DNA from: Cytophagales bacterium
Lineage (GTDB): Bacteria > Bacteroidota > Bacteroidia > Cytophagales > Bernardetiaceae
Assembly (NCBI GenBank): GCA_013299045.1
Contig: JAAFJX010000018.1
Coordinates: forward strand, 20,822-84,821
Direction: 5' to 3'
DNA: 64,000 nt
The notes under the pieces are model-generated. The model was not told the DNA's origin. It saw only the letters and a list, made by a program, of their open reading frames with translations, and made no database searches. Below are positions 26,616 to 35,265 of this stretch, piece by piece (position 1 is the first letter of the stretch; each line of letters begins with the position of its first letter). The position numbers and the translations under genes were made by a program.

Positions 26616-27161
26616 ATGTATATGCAGAAACTCACCTTGTTATCGCTATTTTATTTCTTTGCGTGGGGCGCGTTTGCGCAACAAACCACGTTCAGTCTTG
26701 AAAACCCGGCCATACGTTTTTTTTCTGATGGCGCTATTGAAGATATAGACGCTAAGAACTTAAAAGCTGTTGGGTCTGTAGATGCAGCAGGCAAAAAGTT
26801 CGCTTTTAAAGTCCCGGTAAAGCAGTTTGTTTTCAAAAAGTCGCTCATGCAAGACCACTTTAATGAAAACTATATGGAAAGCGACAAGTATCCCGAAGCA
26901 AGTTTTGCAGGAACTATTGTTGGCGCATTTGACCTCAGCAAAGACGGAACCTACCCCGTAAGCGCTGACGGAAACCTGACTATGCACGGCATAACACAAA
27001 AACGTGCTATTCCCGCTACTATCATCGTCAAAGCAGGAAAGGCTGCCCTAACATCAAAGTTTATTGTTAAGTTGATAGACCACAAGATTAGTATTCCAAA
27101 AATTATGTTTCAAAAAATTGCGGAGCAGGTTGAAGTTACGATTAATTCTGGACTGAAATAA
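26616..27161 (+). CDS. YceI family protein
   Basis: Periplasmic lipocalin-like protein that binds an isoprenoid or similar hydrophobic ligand. The signal peptide ends after AFAQ (about residue 22). The YceI domain follows, with VPVKQFVFKKSLMQDHFNENYMESDKYPEASFAGTI, the conserved H-F-N-E-N-Y-M-E-S block, and DGNLTMHGITQKR. Length 181 is normal. A second in-frame ATG two codons downstream (26622) is equally likely as start. It follows the DUF5777 gene closely and precedes a repeat element by about 45 bases. Confidence 0.92.
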   Translation: MYMQKLTLLSLFYFFAWGAFAQQTTFSLENPAIRFFSDGAIEDIDAKNLKAVGSVDAAGKKFAFKVPVKQFVFKKSLMQDHFNENYMESDKYPEASFAGTIVGAFDLSKDGTYPVSADGNLTMHGITQKRAIPATIIVKAGKAALTSKFIVKLIDHKISIPKIMFQKIAEQVEVTINSGLK

Positions 27162-27207
27162 TGTATCAGAATTAATAGACTCTGTATGGCTTGAAGGGCC
27201 TTGTTAG

Positions 27208-27645
27208 ATAGTCGTCCCTTAAAAACAGCTAAGATATTTACTATCAGTAAATTAAACAAGAATTTCTACTTTAAAATCTCTTAGTTTTTAGTCTATTTTG
27301 TCAAATAACTGGCAAAATTGTAAGGACTACTCGCGGGCTGCCATGCCTCGCATCAGACAAAAGCGAATGGCTCAAAGGTCAGAGGGTGAATCAAAGAAAA
27401 AGCCATTCGCCGCTGGTTTAGATGAAAAAAGATTGTTGTTTCATCTAAATTGGCCTTTTGCGAGGCTTGATTTTTTTGATATGCCCTGCGGTCGGAACTT
27501 TCAGCTCGCGCTTCAGTTCTGCATCAAGGCAAAAAGTAGAGAAGAGAAGTCTATCAAAGGCCGTCAATATGTTCCCAAAATTGGTGAGCCATTCTCCTTA
27601 AATTTAGCTTGCATCTATTGAATGTCCTTTTTAAGGGACGACTAA
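27208..27645. mobile_element. Dispersed ~438-bp repeat element, copy 1, with perfect terminal inverted repeats
   Basis: MITE-like element bounded by a perfect 17-bp inverted repeat: TAGTCGTCCCTTAAAAA at 27209-27225 and its complement at 27628-27644. TTAG lies immediately outside both ends (27204-27207 and 27646-27649), matching the YTAR-type 4-bp target duplication of IS5-family elements. The right ~50 bases resemble the right end of the IS relic at 46742. The interior repeats the nested arms of copy 2: GCCTCGCA/TGCGAGGC (27345, 27459), GCGAATGGCT/AGCCATTCGC (27363, 27401) and TTTAGATGAAA/TTTCATCTAAA (27417, 27439). The 107-codon plus-strand frame at 27298-27621 is not treated as a gene. Confidence 0.8.
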
Positions 27646-27784
27646 TTAGAATCTGTCAAGATTTTAAGACATAGATTCGTATTCAGTATGTTTTGGCTAC
27701 TTGGCATGGGTATGCCGTCAAAATCAAGCCTGATTGGTATGCGGTAAGCCTAGTAGATGGTTTTCTACTGTTTGGTAATCCGCT

Positions 27785-28159
27785 TTAGTCATTTGAATCA
27801 TTTTTTTGACTGTAAATGTATGAAGCAGCAAGTATGCCTAAGAATGCGAGTGGCATCATCATATAGCCAATATTCTTATCGACACAGGCATGGCTTATAA
27901 AAGCAAAAATAAGTGTAAATCCTAATCCTGCGTAGGCCCATTCTTTAATGTTTCTAGGTGTTTTCGGATAGATAACAGCGACAACGCCAACAACTTTTGC
28001 TATAACAAGTGCGTAAGCAAAATAGTCAGGATAGGAAAGTGCCTTTGTTCCAACCGTCATATACTCTGGCGCAAAAATCCAGCAACTAATTGGCATAACT
28101 GCTTCCCACAGTGCAATGATGATGGTTGCAATCCAAAATATTATTTTATTCTTTTTCAT
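27785..28159 (-). CDS. DoxX-like small membrane protein
   Basis: Four predicted transmembrane helices (about residues 7-27, 45-65, 75-93, 98-117) and the DoxX-like pattern [23 protein letters not shown]. Function unknown; DoxX relatives are quinone- or thiol-redox-linked membrane proteins. It overlaps the end of the SRPBCC gene by four bases (ATGA) and is the last gene of the ArsR-SRPBCC-DoxX operon, a combination common in Bacteroidota. Confidence 0.85.
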   Translation of the reverse strand: MKKNKIIFWIATIIIALWEAVMPISCWIFAPEYMTVGTKALSYPDYFAYALVIAKVVGVVAVIYPKTPRNIKEWAYAGLGFTLIFAFISHACVDKNIGYMMMPLAFLGILAASYIYSQKNDSND

Positions 28160-28662
28160 TGTTTTATTTTTTTTAGGGTTAAAAGCAATGTTTCTAATTC
28201 GTTTAAGGTGGCAGTGAATCCTTCTTTGAAGCCCATTTCAAGCATTTTTTCCATACGTTCTTGGGACTCATTGTAAATGGAAACGCTCACTCTTGTCTTG
28301 CTACTTTCTTCGCTAAAATCCAAATCCCAATTAGAACCTGGAAGGAAAGGGTTTTCGTCTTTGTCAGCAAAAATGCTAACATACTTAAAGTTGTTTTTGG
28401 GACTTATAGACGTATAGTCTTGTATATGCCAGCCTATCTCATTTCCATCAGGACTCACCATGGCATAAAATCTGCGGCCACCTACTCTAAAATCCATTTT
28501 TATAGTTTTGGATTCATACGGTTTTGGTGCCCACCATTGGTCAAGCATTTCTTGTTTTGTAAAAGCGTCCCAAACAAGAGGAAGCTCTGCATCAAACTCT
28601 CTGATTATTGAAACCGAGTTGGTGGACTTATCAACCTTAAAGTCAAATTGTAAATTATTCAT
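28156..28662 (-). CDS. SRPBCC (AHSA1-like) domain protein
   Basis: START-like hydrophobic-cavity protein with typical AHSA1 landmarks: [26 protein letters not shown] near residue 20-45, [24 protein letters not shown] in the middle, and [17 protein letters not shown] at the end. Length 168. The ligand is unknown. It overlaps the upstream ArsR gene by 8 bases and the downstream DoxX gene by 4, so the three were evolved as one translationally coupled operon. With the regulator broken, this gene may be expressed without control. Confidence 0.9.
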   Translation of the reverse strand: MNNLQFDFKVDKSTNSVSIIREFDAELPLVWDAFTKQEMLDQWWAPKPYESKTIKMDFRVGGRRFYAMVSPDGNEIGWHIQDYTSISPKNNFKYVSIFADKDENPFLPGSNWDLDFSEESSKTRVSVSIYNESQERMEKMLEMGFKEGFTATLNELETLLLTLKKIKQ

Positions 28663-28973
28663 TTTTTAGGTTTTTAATTGTTGTTAATAAATTGTCTAAT
28701 TGATTCAATCGGGTTTCCCAAATCTTACGAAATTGTTCTATCCACTTGTCCATTTCTTTCATTTTGTCAATTTCAAGAGAGTAATATATCTCTCGTCCTT
28801 TTTGCTCTTGCTTTACAAGTTCGCATTCTGTCAAAATTCGCAAATGCTTTGAAACTGCTTGTCGTGTTGAAGTTGTCGGCAATGGCGTTAGGTGTCATTA
28901 CCTGTAATGCAACTAAGGCGATTATGGCGCGTCTTGTTGGGTCAGCAATTGCCTGAAGAACATCTCTTCGCAT
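28655..28973 (-). pseudogene. ArsR family regulator, frameshifted
   Basis: The two halves of one ArsR-type winged-helix repressor lie in different frames. The first half ([20 protein letters not shown] to [10 protein letters not shown]) reads from 28973 and would run on into unrelated sequence, stopping at 28773. The second half ([20 protein letters not shown] to the stop at 28655) resumes in another frame. The junction near 28875-28885 reads CTTCAACACGACAAG. Restoring one extra AACAC unit would rejoin the family sequence [11 protein letters not shown], so loss of one copy of a 5-base direct repeat is the simplest cause. It may be a real mutation or an assembly error. Confidence 0.85.
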
Positions 28974-29007
28974 TTTGTCTATTTATTTTAATGCAGCAAA
29001 TCGATTG

Positions 29008-29015
29008 CAAATATA
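29008..29015 (-). promoter_or_regulatory. Putative -7 box and operator of the ArsR operon
   Basis: TATATTTG on the minus strand matches TAnnTTTG and lies about 35 bases before the ArsR start. The imperfect dyad GCAAATCGATTGC (28996-29008) touches it and would be a suitable site for autorepression. No good -33 box is seen. Confidence 0.45.
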
Positions 29016-29182
29016 TGCGTAACTTTTTGGTTTCACATTTTTTTTCAACTTTCTTCAGAAGGTTAAAAATGGTAGTCAGAGCTGTTCTTTGTTAGATGTT
29101 GCTTTTGCCTAGCACCTTTTCTGCTTTTTCTAACACGTTGAACGACAGCTATCTTGCCTTCTTTTTAAATCAAAACAAAAAA

Positions 29183-29209
29183 AATCTGCTAGCGTACAAC
29201 TAGCAGATT
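29183..29209 (-). terminator. Terminator after hpf
   Basis: A perfect 10-bp stem AATCTGCTAG/CTAGCAGATT with a 7-base loop lies 42 bases beyond the hpf stop and is followed on the minus strand by TTTTTTGTTTTG. Confidence 0.9.
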
Positions 29210-29250
29210 CATACAAGGCAATACGGGCAACAATGCGCAAAAGGCATCAA

Positions 29251-29556
29251 TTAGCCATTATTTTCTTGTTTGGTTTTATACTTTCTTAGTTGTCGGCGTA
29301 AGGCTTCAACTGAAGAGTCCGCGGCCGCTTCAAAAGAATTATCTATTTCTTTGGCTAGTAGGGTGGTGCCTGGGATGTTGAGCCTAATAACCACCACTTT
29401 GTTCTCGCGTGGATTATCGCTCTTTTCTAGGCGTAAAAACACCTCTGCATCAATTATCTTTGGATAAAAAACTTCAAGCTTTGCTAACCTTTCTTGTATG
29501 AAGGTTTCGAGTTCGGGTGTAGCCTTGAAGTGAATAGAATGAACTTTTGTTTCCAT
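29251..29556 (-). CDS. hpf: Ribosome hibernation-promoting factor, short form
   Basis: Binds the 30S decoding region and silences ribosomes in stationary phase. The whole 101-residue protein is one S30AE/sigma-54-modulation domain: an opening strand VHSIHFKATPELETFIQERLAKLEVFYP, the middle VVVIRLNIPGTTLLAKE, and the final helix FEAAADSSVEALRRQLRKYK. There is no C-terminal dimerisation domain, so it is the short (HPF/YfiA-like) class. Single-gene unit with a strong terminator. Confidence 0.94.
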   Translation of the reverse strand: METKVHSIHFKATPELETFIQERLAKLEVFYPKIIDAEVFLRLEKSDNPRENKVVVIRLNIPGTTLLAKEIDNSFEAAADSSVEALRRQLRKYKTKQENNG

Positions 29557-29720
29557 GAGCGCAATTTATTAAACAATGAATACTGACTCAGAATAAGAAA
29601 TTTATAGCCAATGCAATGTAGCTGCAAGAAATGTAAATGTTATTTTGGATATAAAAAAATATATTGCCAAAAAAATAAAAATATATTACTAAAATGTTAG
29701 GCAACGCTAAAATATGTGGC

Positions 29721-30341
29721 CTATTTTAAACCATTCTTCTTTTTAAATTCATCTAGCTGTTTGCGTTTAAGCTCTTTTAGTTTCTTTTCTTGCTCATCAA
29801 TCCAATCAGAAAGTACGCGTTTACCGTCTGGATGCGCCTCGTCGTAGGGCTTATACGTTTGGCCATACTCCGCAAAAAGCTCGCGGTATTTATCTTCCAG
29901 AATAACAAAATTTTCAGAAATATTAGTTTTAAGGTCTGTTATTTCGGACTCTTCAGCCAAAAAAAGCGCTTCAATATTGGCCATTTCAGTCGCTTTGGTG
30001 CTATCTAGTTTTTTGGGAACGGTCGTTCCACTCGTAGAGGCAACAGCCTCACCTGTTTCGCTTTTATGTTCGTCGCCTTCTGTTAATTTACGAAGCAAAA
30101 GCTCTTGCCGCATGATACTAACCTGCTCTTGCTCTGGCAAAGACATTTCTGTCCATTTTTTTCCCATGTATTCGTACCAAGTCTCGGAACTAGTGGGATT
30201 TTCTTTTAATTTAGCCCAAATAGCAGGCTTCTTTTTGGGGTCATCAATGTATTCTGCCTCTTGCGCAAAAAGCTCCGAAGCAAAGAAAATAACCAACAAG
30301 GTGAGGCAAAACTTTAGCAATAATGGGAGCTTGCGTATCAT
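29721..30341 (-). CDS. Hypothetical exported protein with coiled coil
   Basis: Not recognised. The signal peptide ends after about LFAQ (residue 26). The mature part has a tryptophan-containing segment (KPAIWAKLKENPTSSETWYEYMGKKWTEMSLPEQEQ), a low-complexity Ser/Thr linker around residues 95-115, and a charged helical C-terminus (DEQEKKLKELKRKQLDEFKKKNGLK) likely to form a coiled coil. Length 206. Predicted to be periplasmic. Neighbours hpf and the divergent glycosyltransferase give no hint of function. Confidence 0.75.
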   Translation of the reverse strand: MIRKLPLLLKFCLTLLVIFFASELFAQEAEYIDDPKKKPAIWAKLKENPTSSETWYEYMGKKWTEMSLPEQEQVSIMRQELLLRKLTEGDEHKSETGEAVASTSGTTVPKKLDSTKATEMANIEALFLAEESEITDLKTNISENFVILEDKYRELFAEYGQTYKPYDEAHPDGKRVLSDWIDEQEKKLKELKRKQLDEFKKKNGLK

Positions 30342-30530
30342 TGTTTCAAGAACAGATGTTTATGGTTTATAAAGCAAAAGAATAAAACATGGCCTCAAAT
30401 ATATAAATTTTCTTTTAAAGTGCCTAAACGTGGCGATATGTTTTTGTAAATAAGTGCTTTCATAGCGCTTGATTTAGATTTTTCAGAAATCTCCCCGAAT
30501 ATTTTATGGCCACCTTGCCACAAAAGCTAG

Positions 30531-30558
30531 TTTGGTGAAGTATTTGTTGCTAATTTTG
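30531..30558 (+). promoter_or_regulatory. Putative promoter of the GT4 gene
   Basis: TTTG, 16 bases and TAATTTTG match the Bacteroidota consensus with a slightly short spacer. The predicted start near 30564 leaves about 120 bases before the ATG at 30686. Confidence 0.5.
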
Positions 30559-30685
30559 TAGGCCAATTTTGTTTAAATTGAAATGGCCATAAAGAATGCT
30601 TCTTATAAACGCTACGTTTAAGAAGAGCCAGATTACAGCCACTACTAGAATATCAGACGCAAAAGCATATACAACCATTGTTTTT

Positions 30686-31807
30686 ATGAATATAGGTCTT
30701 GTGGTTAATTCTAGCTGGAATGCACTCAATTTCCGAAAAAGCCTCATTACGCATTTTTTGAACGAAGGGCATCATGTTACCATCGTTGCGCCCGACGACG
30801 GCCACGCTGTGCATTTGCAAACGTTAGGTTGCTCTTTTGCACCACTTTCTATGAGCAATAAAGGCACGAATCCGCTGGAAGACCTCTGGTTAGTAAAGCA
30901 ACTTTGTCGTATTTATAAACGTTGCCAGTTTGATGTGGTGTTGCATTACACCATCAAGCCCAATATTTATGGCAGCATTGCCGCCAAAATTTGCAATTTG
31001 CCTTGTATAAACAATGTTACTGGACTAGGAACGGTTTTTATACATGATAACATGGCTTCAAAAATTGCGCATTGGCTCTATAAATTTGCCTTTCGGTTTC
31101 CTAAAGTAGTCTTTTTTCAAAACCCAGATGATAAGGCGCTTTTCTTGAACCGCAAATTGGTAAAGCCAGAGGTAGTGGACTTAGTTCCTGGCTCTGGTAT
31201 TGACACCGAACTCTTTAAGGCCGAATATTGCAACAGACCAATTACGCCTGAAAGCCCTTTTACATTTTTGATGGTAGCGCGCCTTTTGTTTGATAAAGGT
31301 ATTGTAGAATACATTGAGGCTATCCGTTTGATGCGAAAACAAGGCTCTAATGCCAGATTTCAAGTTTTGGGAAAAGTTGAAATCCAAAAAGGTTTGGGGG
31401 TAACGCCCGAAATTGTCATGGACTGGCAAGACGAGGGCTTGATTGAATATTTGGGCAGTGTTTCGGACGTGCGTCCAATTCTTGAGCAAGCAGATTGTAT
31501 CGTGCTGCCCTCCTACCGAGAAGGAACACCAAGAAGTTTGTTAGAAGGCGCTTCATTGTCTAAACCCCTTATAGCCACCAATGTACCTGGCTGTATTGAA
31601 ACTGTTATTGATGGCTATAATGGCTACTTATGTGAGGTGCGCAACCCTGAAGATTTAGCCAAAAAAATGTGGGCTATGAGCACGCTTTCGGACGAAGAGC
31701 GCCAAGAAATGGGGCAAAACAGCCGAAAACTCGTAGAAGAAAAGTTTGATATGCGCATCGTTATCAACAAATACGAAAACGCTATCTACGATAAGGTTTA
31801 TCTCTAA
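30686..31807 (+). CDS. Family 4 glycosyltransferase
   Basis: GT-B fold retaining glycosyltransferase, probably in capsule, O-antigen or exopolysaccharide synthesis. From the ATG at 30686 it begins MNIGLVVNSSWNALNFRKSLI, the normal start for this group; the frame is open 30 codons further upstream without homology. The C-terminal half contains FTFLMVARLLFDKGIVEYIEA and the nucleotide-sugar site PSYREGTPRSLLEGASLSKPLIATNVPGC with the E-x7-E arrangement. Length 373. The donor sugar cannot be read. Followed 12 bases later by the AT-rich nuclease cassette. Confidence 0.9.
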   Translation: MNIGLVVNSSWNALNFRKSLITHFLNEGHHVTIVAPDDGHAVHLQTLGCSFAPLSMSNKGTNPLEDLWLVKQLCRIYKRCQFDVVLHYTIKPNIYGSIAAKICNLPCINNVTGLGTVFIHDNMASKIAHWLYKFAFRFPKVVFFQNPDDKALFLNRKLVKPEVVDLVPGSGIDTELFKAEYCNRPITPESPFTFLMVARLLFDKGIVEYIEAIRLMRKQGSNARFQVLGKVEIQKGLGVTPEIVMDWQDEGLIEYLGSVSDVRPILEQADCIVLPSYREGTPRSLLEGASLSKPLIATNVPGCIETVIDGYNGYLCEVRNPEDLAKKMWAMSTLSDEERQEMGQNSRKLVEEKFDMRIVINKYENAIYDKVYL

Positions 31808-31819
31808 ACTTCATTTGCC

Positions 31820-32471
31820 ATGACAATTTTTGAAAAAGGAAACTACAAAACTGTACCCTCTGAATTTAGAACTTTTGGTATTGCTTCGTTGGAAGAATTA
31901 TCAAAATTCTAAGAAAAATTTGAGATATATGACACAGATACAACCATCAACGCTATTCGTGATGCCATCATTGCCAATTATTTAGATTTTGACTTATTGA
32001 ATTTTGACAAACACGGTTTTGATGCTAAAAAAAGCAAAATAGAGCATTTTTTAGAAGTAAAACAGTGCTCTGTTTCAAGTGAAAGTTGGGGAGGAACTTG
32101 GAACGACACCAACGAAGAAAAAGCACTTGCATTTAGTGATGATAGACTTTTTACAGTTGTGGCAGTTTGGAAAGGTGCAAGTGATTTGCAATTTATGGTT
32201 TATGGTCAAAATAAGGAACTTGGTTATCATCTATTAAATCAACAAAAAAAAACAAAATTTTGGTAAGATTGCTAATAATACTATTTTTGTATCAATTACG
32301 GAATTGGTACGAGATTTTGCCTTTGACATAATTTGCCCGATTGATAAAAATATTCAGTATATTATCAAAATTTTGGCAGCTTATGATAGAAACCTAATCC
32401 CACTCATTGATACTAATAATAAAAATAACTCTCTGAAAAAAAATTATAATGTTAAAACTATTTTCTCATAA
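31820..32471 (+). pseudogene. Broken PD-(D/E)XK-like nuclease gene
   Basis: A single protein can be followed through two defects. It starts MTIFEKGNYKTVPSEFRTFG at 31820, hits an in-frame TAA at 31910, continues in the same frame to 32266 (FDAKKSKIEHFLEVKQCSVSS, WNDTNEEKALAFSDDRLF), and resumes in another frame after a run of nine A residues near 32245 (QNFGKIANNTIFVSITELVRDFAFDI) to a stop at 32469-32471. FLEVKQ after an acidic segment resembles the E-x-K half of a restriction-type nuclease core, which is an inference. The reconstructed end overlaps the next gene by 23 bases, so the two formed an operon. Markedly AT-rich relative to its neighbours. Confidence 0.65.
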
Positions 32472-33414
32472 TAATCAAAGATTTCTGAAACAATCTGAAA
32501 AATCAGAAACAGACTTGAATAAATTTCTTAAAGAAAACTGGAAACATATTTTTCCTCAATTTACCATTATAACTAATGAGTTTAAGTTGGAGGGGAATGT
32601 TAGAAGTAGAGGTACGTCTGGAAGAATAGATATTTTAGCTTTTAATCCCAAAGTTAAAAAATTTATCGTTTTTGAATTAAAGAAAAATCAAGATAAGAAT
32701 ATAAGAGATCAAGCAAGTGATTATAGAGATTTTATTGAGGATAACTTTGCAGATATTTATTTGCAGGCAACCCAAAAATATGATATACAGTTACCAAAAT
32801 ACAGTGAAATAAGCAAAGAAAGTGTGGAAGTAGTGCTTATGGCAAAACAATTTAGCCAACCAGACATAGAAAAAGCAAAAAAGAGCAATGGAGAAGTTAC
32901 GTTGATAAAATATTTCTGGTTTGAAGACGATTTGTTTTTGATTGATTATCTGAACAATGACCCCGATGATTTGCTCGAAGCACTAAACACAGAGAAAATA
33001 AAAAAAATAAAGGCTATCATTGAAAATAAAGCGGAGTCTACACTTTCTGAAACAGATATATTTTTTCATAAGTTTGACAAAAGTAAGCTATTATTTAACA
33101 TATTTTTTAATTTTTTAAAAGAATTAAACACAGTCAAAGTTCAAGTAAATCAAAATACTGTTAGACTGTTTACTGAAAAAAATCATACATTTTCTGTTCT
33201 AAGATTTACTGGCAAGGGACAAAAAAAATCACTTTTACGTATTGATACAGACCTTAAAATAGACATCGTAGACGGATTGAAAATAGAAGATAGAATGAAA
33301 GAAGACGGGACATCAAAAGGTAGTATGGGAGTAGAACGGTATCAAGTTTATATTTCAAATGAAAATCAACTTGCAAACTTTATAACAGCCATAGAGCCTT
33401 TTATAAAATTGTAA
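32449..33414 (+). CDS. NucS/DUF91-like PD-(D/E)XK endonuclease with C-terminal DUF5655-like domain
   Basis: Predicted DNA nuclease. The N-terminal ~180 residues hold a restriction-type core: GRIDILAFN (Asp), FIVFELKKNQ (E-x-K), then a helix DQASDYRDFIEDN, in the manner of NucS-like and DUF91 proteins. The C-terminal ~120 residues (VKVQVNQNTVRLFTEKNHTFSVLRF to QLANFITAIEPF) resemble the DUF5655 domain often fused to such nucleases. It overlaps the broken nuclease gene upstream. The pair is AT-rich and sits between polysaccharide genes, which suggests horizontal gain and a defence role; this is inference. No methyltransferase is present. Confidence 0.75.
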   Translation: MLKLFSHNNQRFLKQSEKSETDLNKFLKENWKHIFPQFTIITNEFKLEGNVRSRGTSGRIDILAFNPKVKKFIVFELKKNQDKNIRDQASDYRDFIEDNFADIYLQATQKYDIQLPKYSEISKESVEVVLMAKQFSQPDIEKAKKSNGEVTLIKYFWFEDDLFLIDYLNNDPDDLLEALNTEKIKKIKAIIENKAESTLSETDIFFHKFDKSKLLFNIFFNFLKELNTVKVQVNQNTVRLFTEKNHTFSVLRFTGKGQKKSLLRIDTDLKIDIVDGLKIEDRMKEDGTSKGSMGVERYQVYISNENQLANFITAIEPFIKL

Positions 33415-33567
33415 CTGCAATTACCCAAACGTGAAATTTGGGAGGATAGTTTAAGAGTATTAAAAAGTGATGCTCTGACCTCGTTGTTTTAGCAATAAAA
33501 AAAAACGACCAATAACACTGATTGCCAAAATATGAACTTTTTTGCTGGGTTCTCGCTGTGTCAAACT

Positions 33568-34575
33568 CTATTCGTAATTTCTTGATTTCCAAACTGTTTT
33601 GCTAGGCCAATAGTAATAAGGCAGTAGCAAGCCGTACAAAAACATATTGTAAAATTCAAAACTTAATAGAGCAAACCAATTAGGCCGGAGGTCTAGTTTT
33701 TTATGCAGAATGAGCAGAGAAAAGATATGTGCGCTGTATTTAACAACAAAAACTAGAGCGGCTAATTGGAAACTGTAAACAAAAAAAAGAGGCCAAAGTA
33801 GCCATTGCAAGCTATTAAACAACAAAAAGAGACGTAAAAACCATTGAGATTGCATAGCGCCGTGCATCCAACGTTTGCGCTGTTGCAGCAAATTCTTCAA
33901 ACCCAAAGTTGGCTCTGACCAAGCCAAGCAGTCTTTTTGGTATAAATTTTTGAACTGAAAGCCGCGCTGCGCCACTTGCTTAAAAAGCTCAAAGTCCTCT
34001 GTAATAGAAAATGGTATATTTTCATAACCACCCACTGCGGAATATGCTTTTTGGCTCACCAGCATATTGTTTCCCATTGATGTTACAGCAAAACCGCGTT
34101 CAGAAAGCACATGAATCCAATACAGTGCCTGTTGCCATTCCAAGCTCTGCCATTTGGCCTGCAAATTCTTCGGTTTTATGAGTGTAAGACCAGTTACAAC
34201 AGCACAATGGCTCGTTTGCGGGTTCATTAAAGCCGAAAACCATGTAGGAGGAACGCTAATATCAGCATCAGTAATAAAAAAAAAGTCGCCCCGCGCCTCC
34301 TGCGCGAGTTGTGCCAAAACATTCGCTTTCGCTTTCAGATGGCGTACATTGTGGCTAATGTTCAGCAGCCTAAACTGAGGCCGGTTTTGTATCCATTCAA
34401 AAACAAGAGCAGCAGTATGGTCGGTAGAGCGGTCGTTGCCAACAAGTACCTCAATATCATAATCTGATTTTGAAATGGCTATTTCTAACGCATCAAGGCA
34501 GTTTATGATGTTTGCTGATTCGTTGCGAGCGGCAATTAACACACTTACGAGAGGCTTAGTAGAGTTGGCTTTCAT
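33568..34575 (-). CDS. Family 2 glycosyltransferase with membrane helices
   Basis: Processive-type GT2 enzyme. It opens [23 protein letters not shown], has [16 protein letters not shown] and the DxD-like [11 protein letters not shown], then [18 protein letters not shown] (acceptor ED) and the QQRKRW motif typical of cellulose-synthase-like GT2 proteins. Three or four hydrophobic helices fill the last 90 residues. The frame is open to 34668, but the upstream part is simply tdk read out of frame; the ATG at 34575 ([11 protein letters not shown]) is preferred and overlaps the tdk end by 20 bases. Probably co-transcribed with tdk. Confidence 0.88.
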   Translation of the reverse strand: MKANSTKPLVSVLIAARNESANIINCLDALEIAISKSDYDIEVLVGNDRSTDHTAALVFEWIQNRPQFRLLNISHNVRHLKAKANVLAQLAQEARGDFFFITDADISVPPTWFSALMNPQTSHCAVVTGLTLIKPKNLQAKWQSLEWQQALYWIHVLSERGFAVTSMGNNMLVSQKAYSAVGGYENIPFSITEDFELFKQVAQRGFQFKNLYQKDCLAWSEPTLGLKNLLQQRKRWMHGAMQSQWFLRLFLLFNSLQWLLWPLFFVYSFQLAALVFVVKYSAHIFSLLILHKKLDLRPNWFALLSFEFYNMFLYGLLLPYYYWPSKTVWKSRNYE

Positions 34576-35167
34576 TTTTCTGCATTTCTTTGGCCTGCTG
34601 GAAGCAGCGCCTACAGCGCGGCTCATATTCATTCTTTTCGCCGAGCAGAACGCGCTCCTTGGCCTCAAGCAGCCTATGTGAATGCGAAGCTACTCCGCCA
34701 CAAACCATGCAAATAGCATGAACTTTGGTAACAAACTCGGCTACACAGAGCAAAAAAGGCATTTGTCCGAATGGACGACCCATAAAGTCCATATCCAAGC
34801 CCGCTACAATAACACGCTTGCCACGCCGCGCCAGTTCTTCACAAACAGGCACAATCTCCTCGTCAAAAAATTGAGCCTCATCAATGCCAATAACCACAGC
34901 CTTATTGGCCAAGCGCAAAACATCGCGCGATGCCGAAACAGGTACTGAAGCGATAGATTTCTGGTCATGCGAAACCACCCGTTCAGCGTCATAACGCACA
35001 TCTATACTTGGCTTAAAAATCAAAACATCTTGCTTCGCAATAATGGCACGGTTCAAACGGCGCAGCAGTTCTTCTGTTTTGCCCGAAAACATAGAACCAC
35101 ATATCACTTCTATCCAGCCGAGTTTGGGGCTTGTGTGAGCAGTATTCAGGTTAGGTTCAAGAAACAT
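34556..35167 (-). CDS. tdk: Thymidine kinase
   Basis: Phosphorylates thymidine to dTMP in nucleotide salvage. The P-loop GSMFSGKT is at residues 24-31, the Mg-binding DEAQFFDEE near 95, and [12 protein letters not shown] forms the lasso region. A zinc site is formed by CMVCGG and CRRCF. Length 203 is normal for the type II (TK1-like) family. The gene starts 28 bases after the terminator of the upstream enzyme gene. Confidence 0.96.
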   Translation of the reverse strand: MFLEPNLNTAHTSPKLGWIEVICGSMFSGKTEELLRRLNRAIIAKQDVLIFKPSIDVRYDAERVVSHDQKSIASVPVSASRDVLRLANKAVVIGIDEAQFFDEEIVPVCEELARRGKRVIVAGLDMDFMGRPFGQMPFLLCVAEFVTKVHAICMVCGGVASHSHRLLEAKERVLLGEKNEYEPRCRRCFQQAKEMQKNESQLY

Positions 35168-35194
35168 GGTAGGGTGGGTGCAGTTTTTTTGTTA

Positions 35195-35238
35195 CAAAAA
35201 CCGCCGCCAAGCCCTTTATAGAAAGCCAGACGACGGTT
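35195..35238 (-). terminator. Terminator after the saccharopine dehydrogenase-like gene
   Basis: On the minus strand AACCGTCGTC pairs with GGCGGCGGTT (two G-U pairs), with further inner pairing, and is followed by TTTTTG. It lies between the enzyme gene and tdk. Confidence 0.7.
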
Positions 35239-35265
35239 TACTCTTTTAATTCTATGCCTCGCTTT

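Noticed and set aside
27298..27621. 107-codon plus-strand frame inside the repeat element
   Set aside because: It runs across the hairpin arms and shares only its first ~30 codons with the frame in the other copy; the rest differs. It is explained by the repeat, not by a protein family.
34576..34668. Longer start of the family 2 glycosyltransferase
   Set aside because: This segment is tdk coding sequence read in another frame; the GT2 domain starts right after the ATG at 34575.
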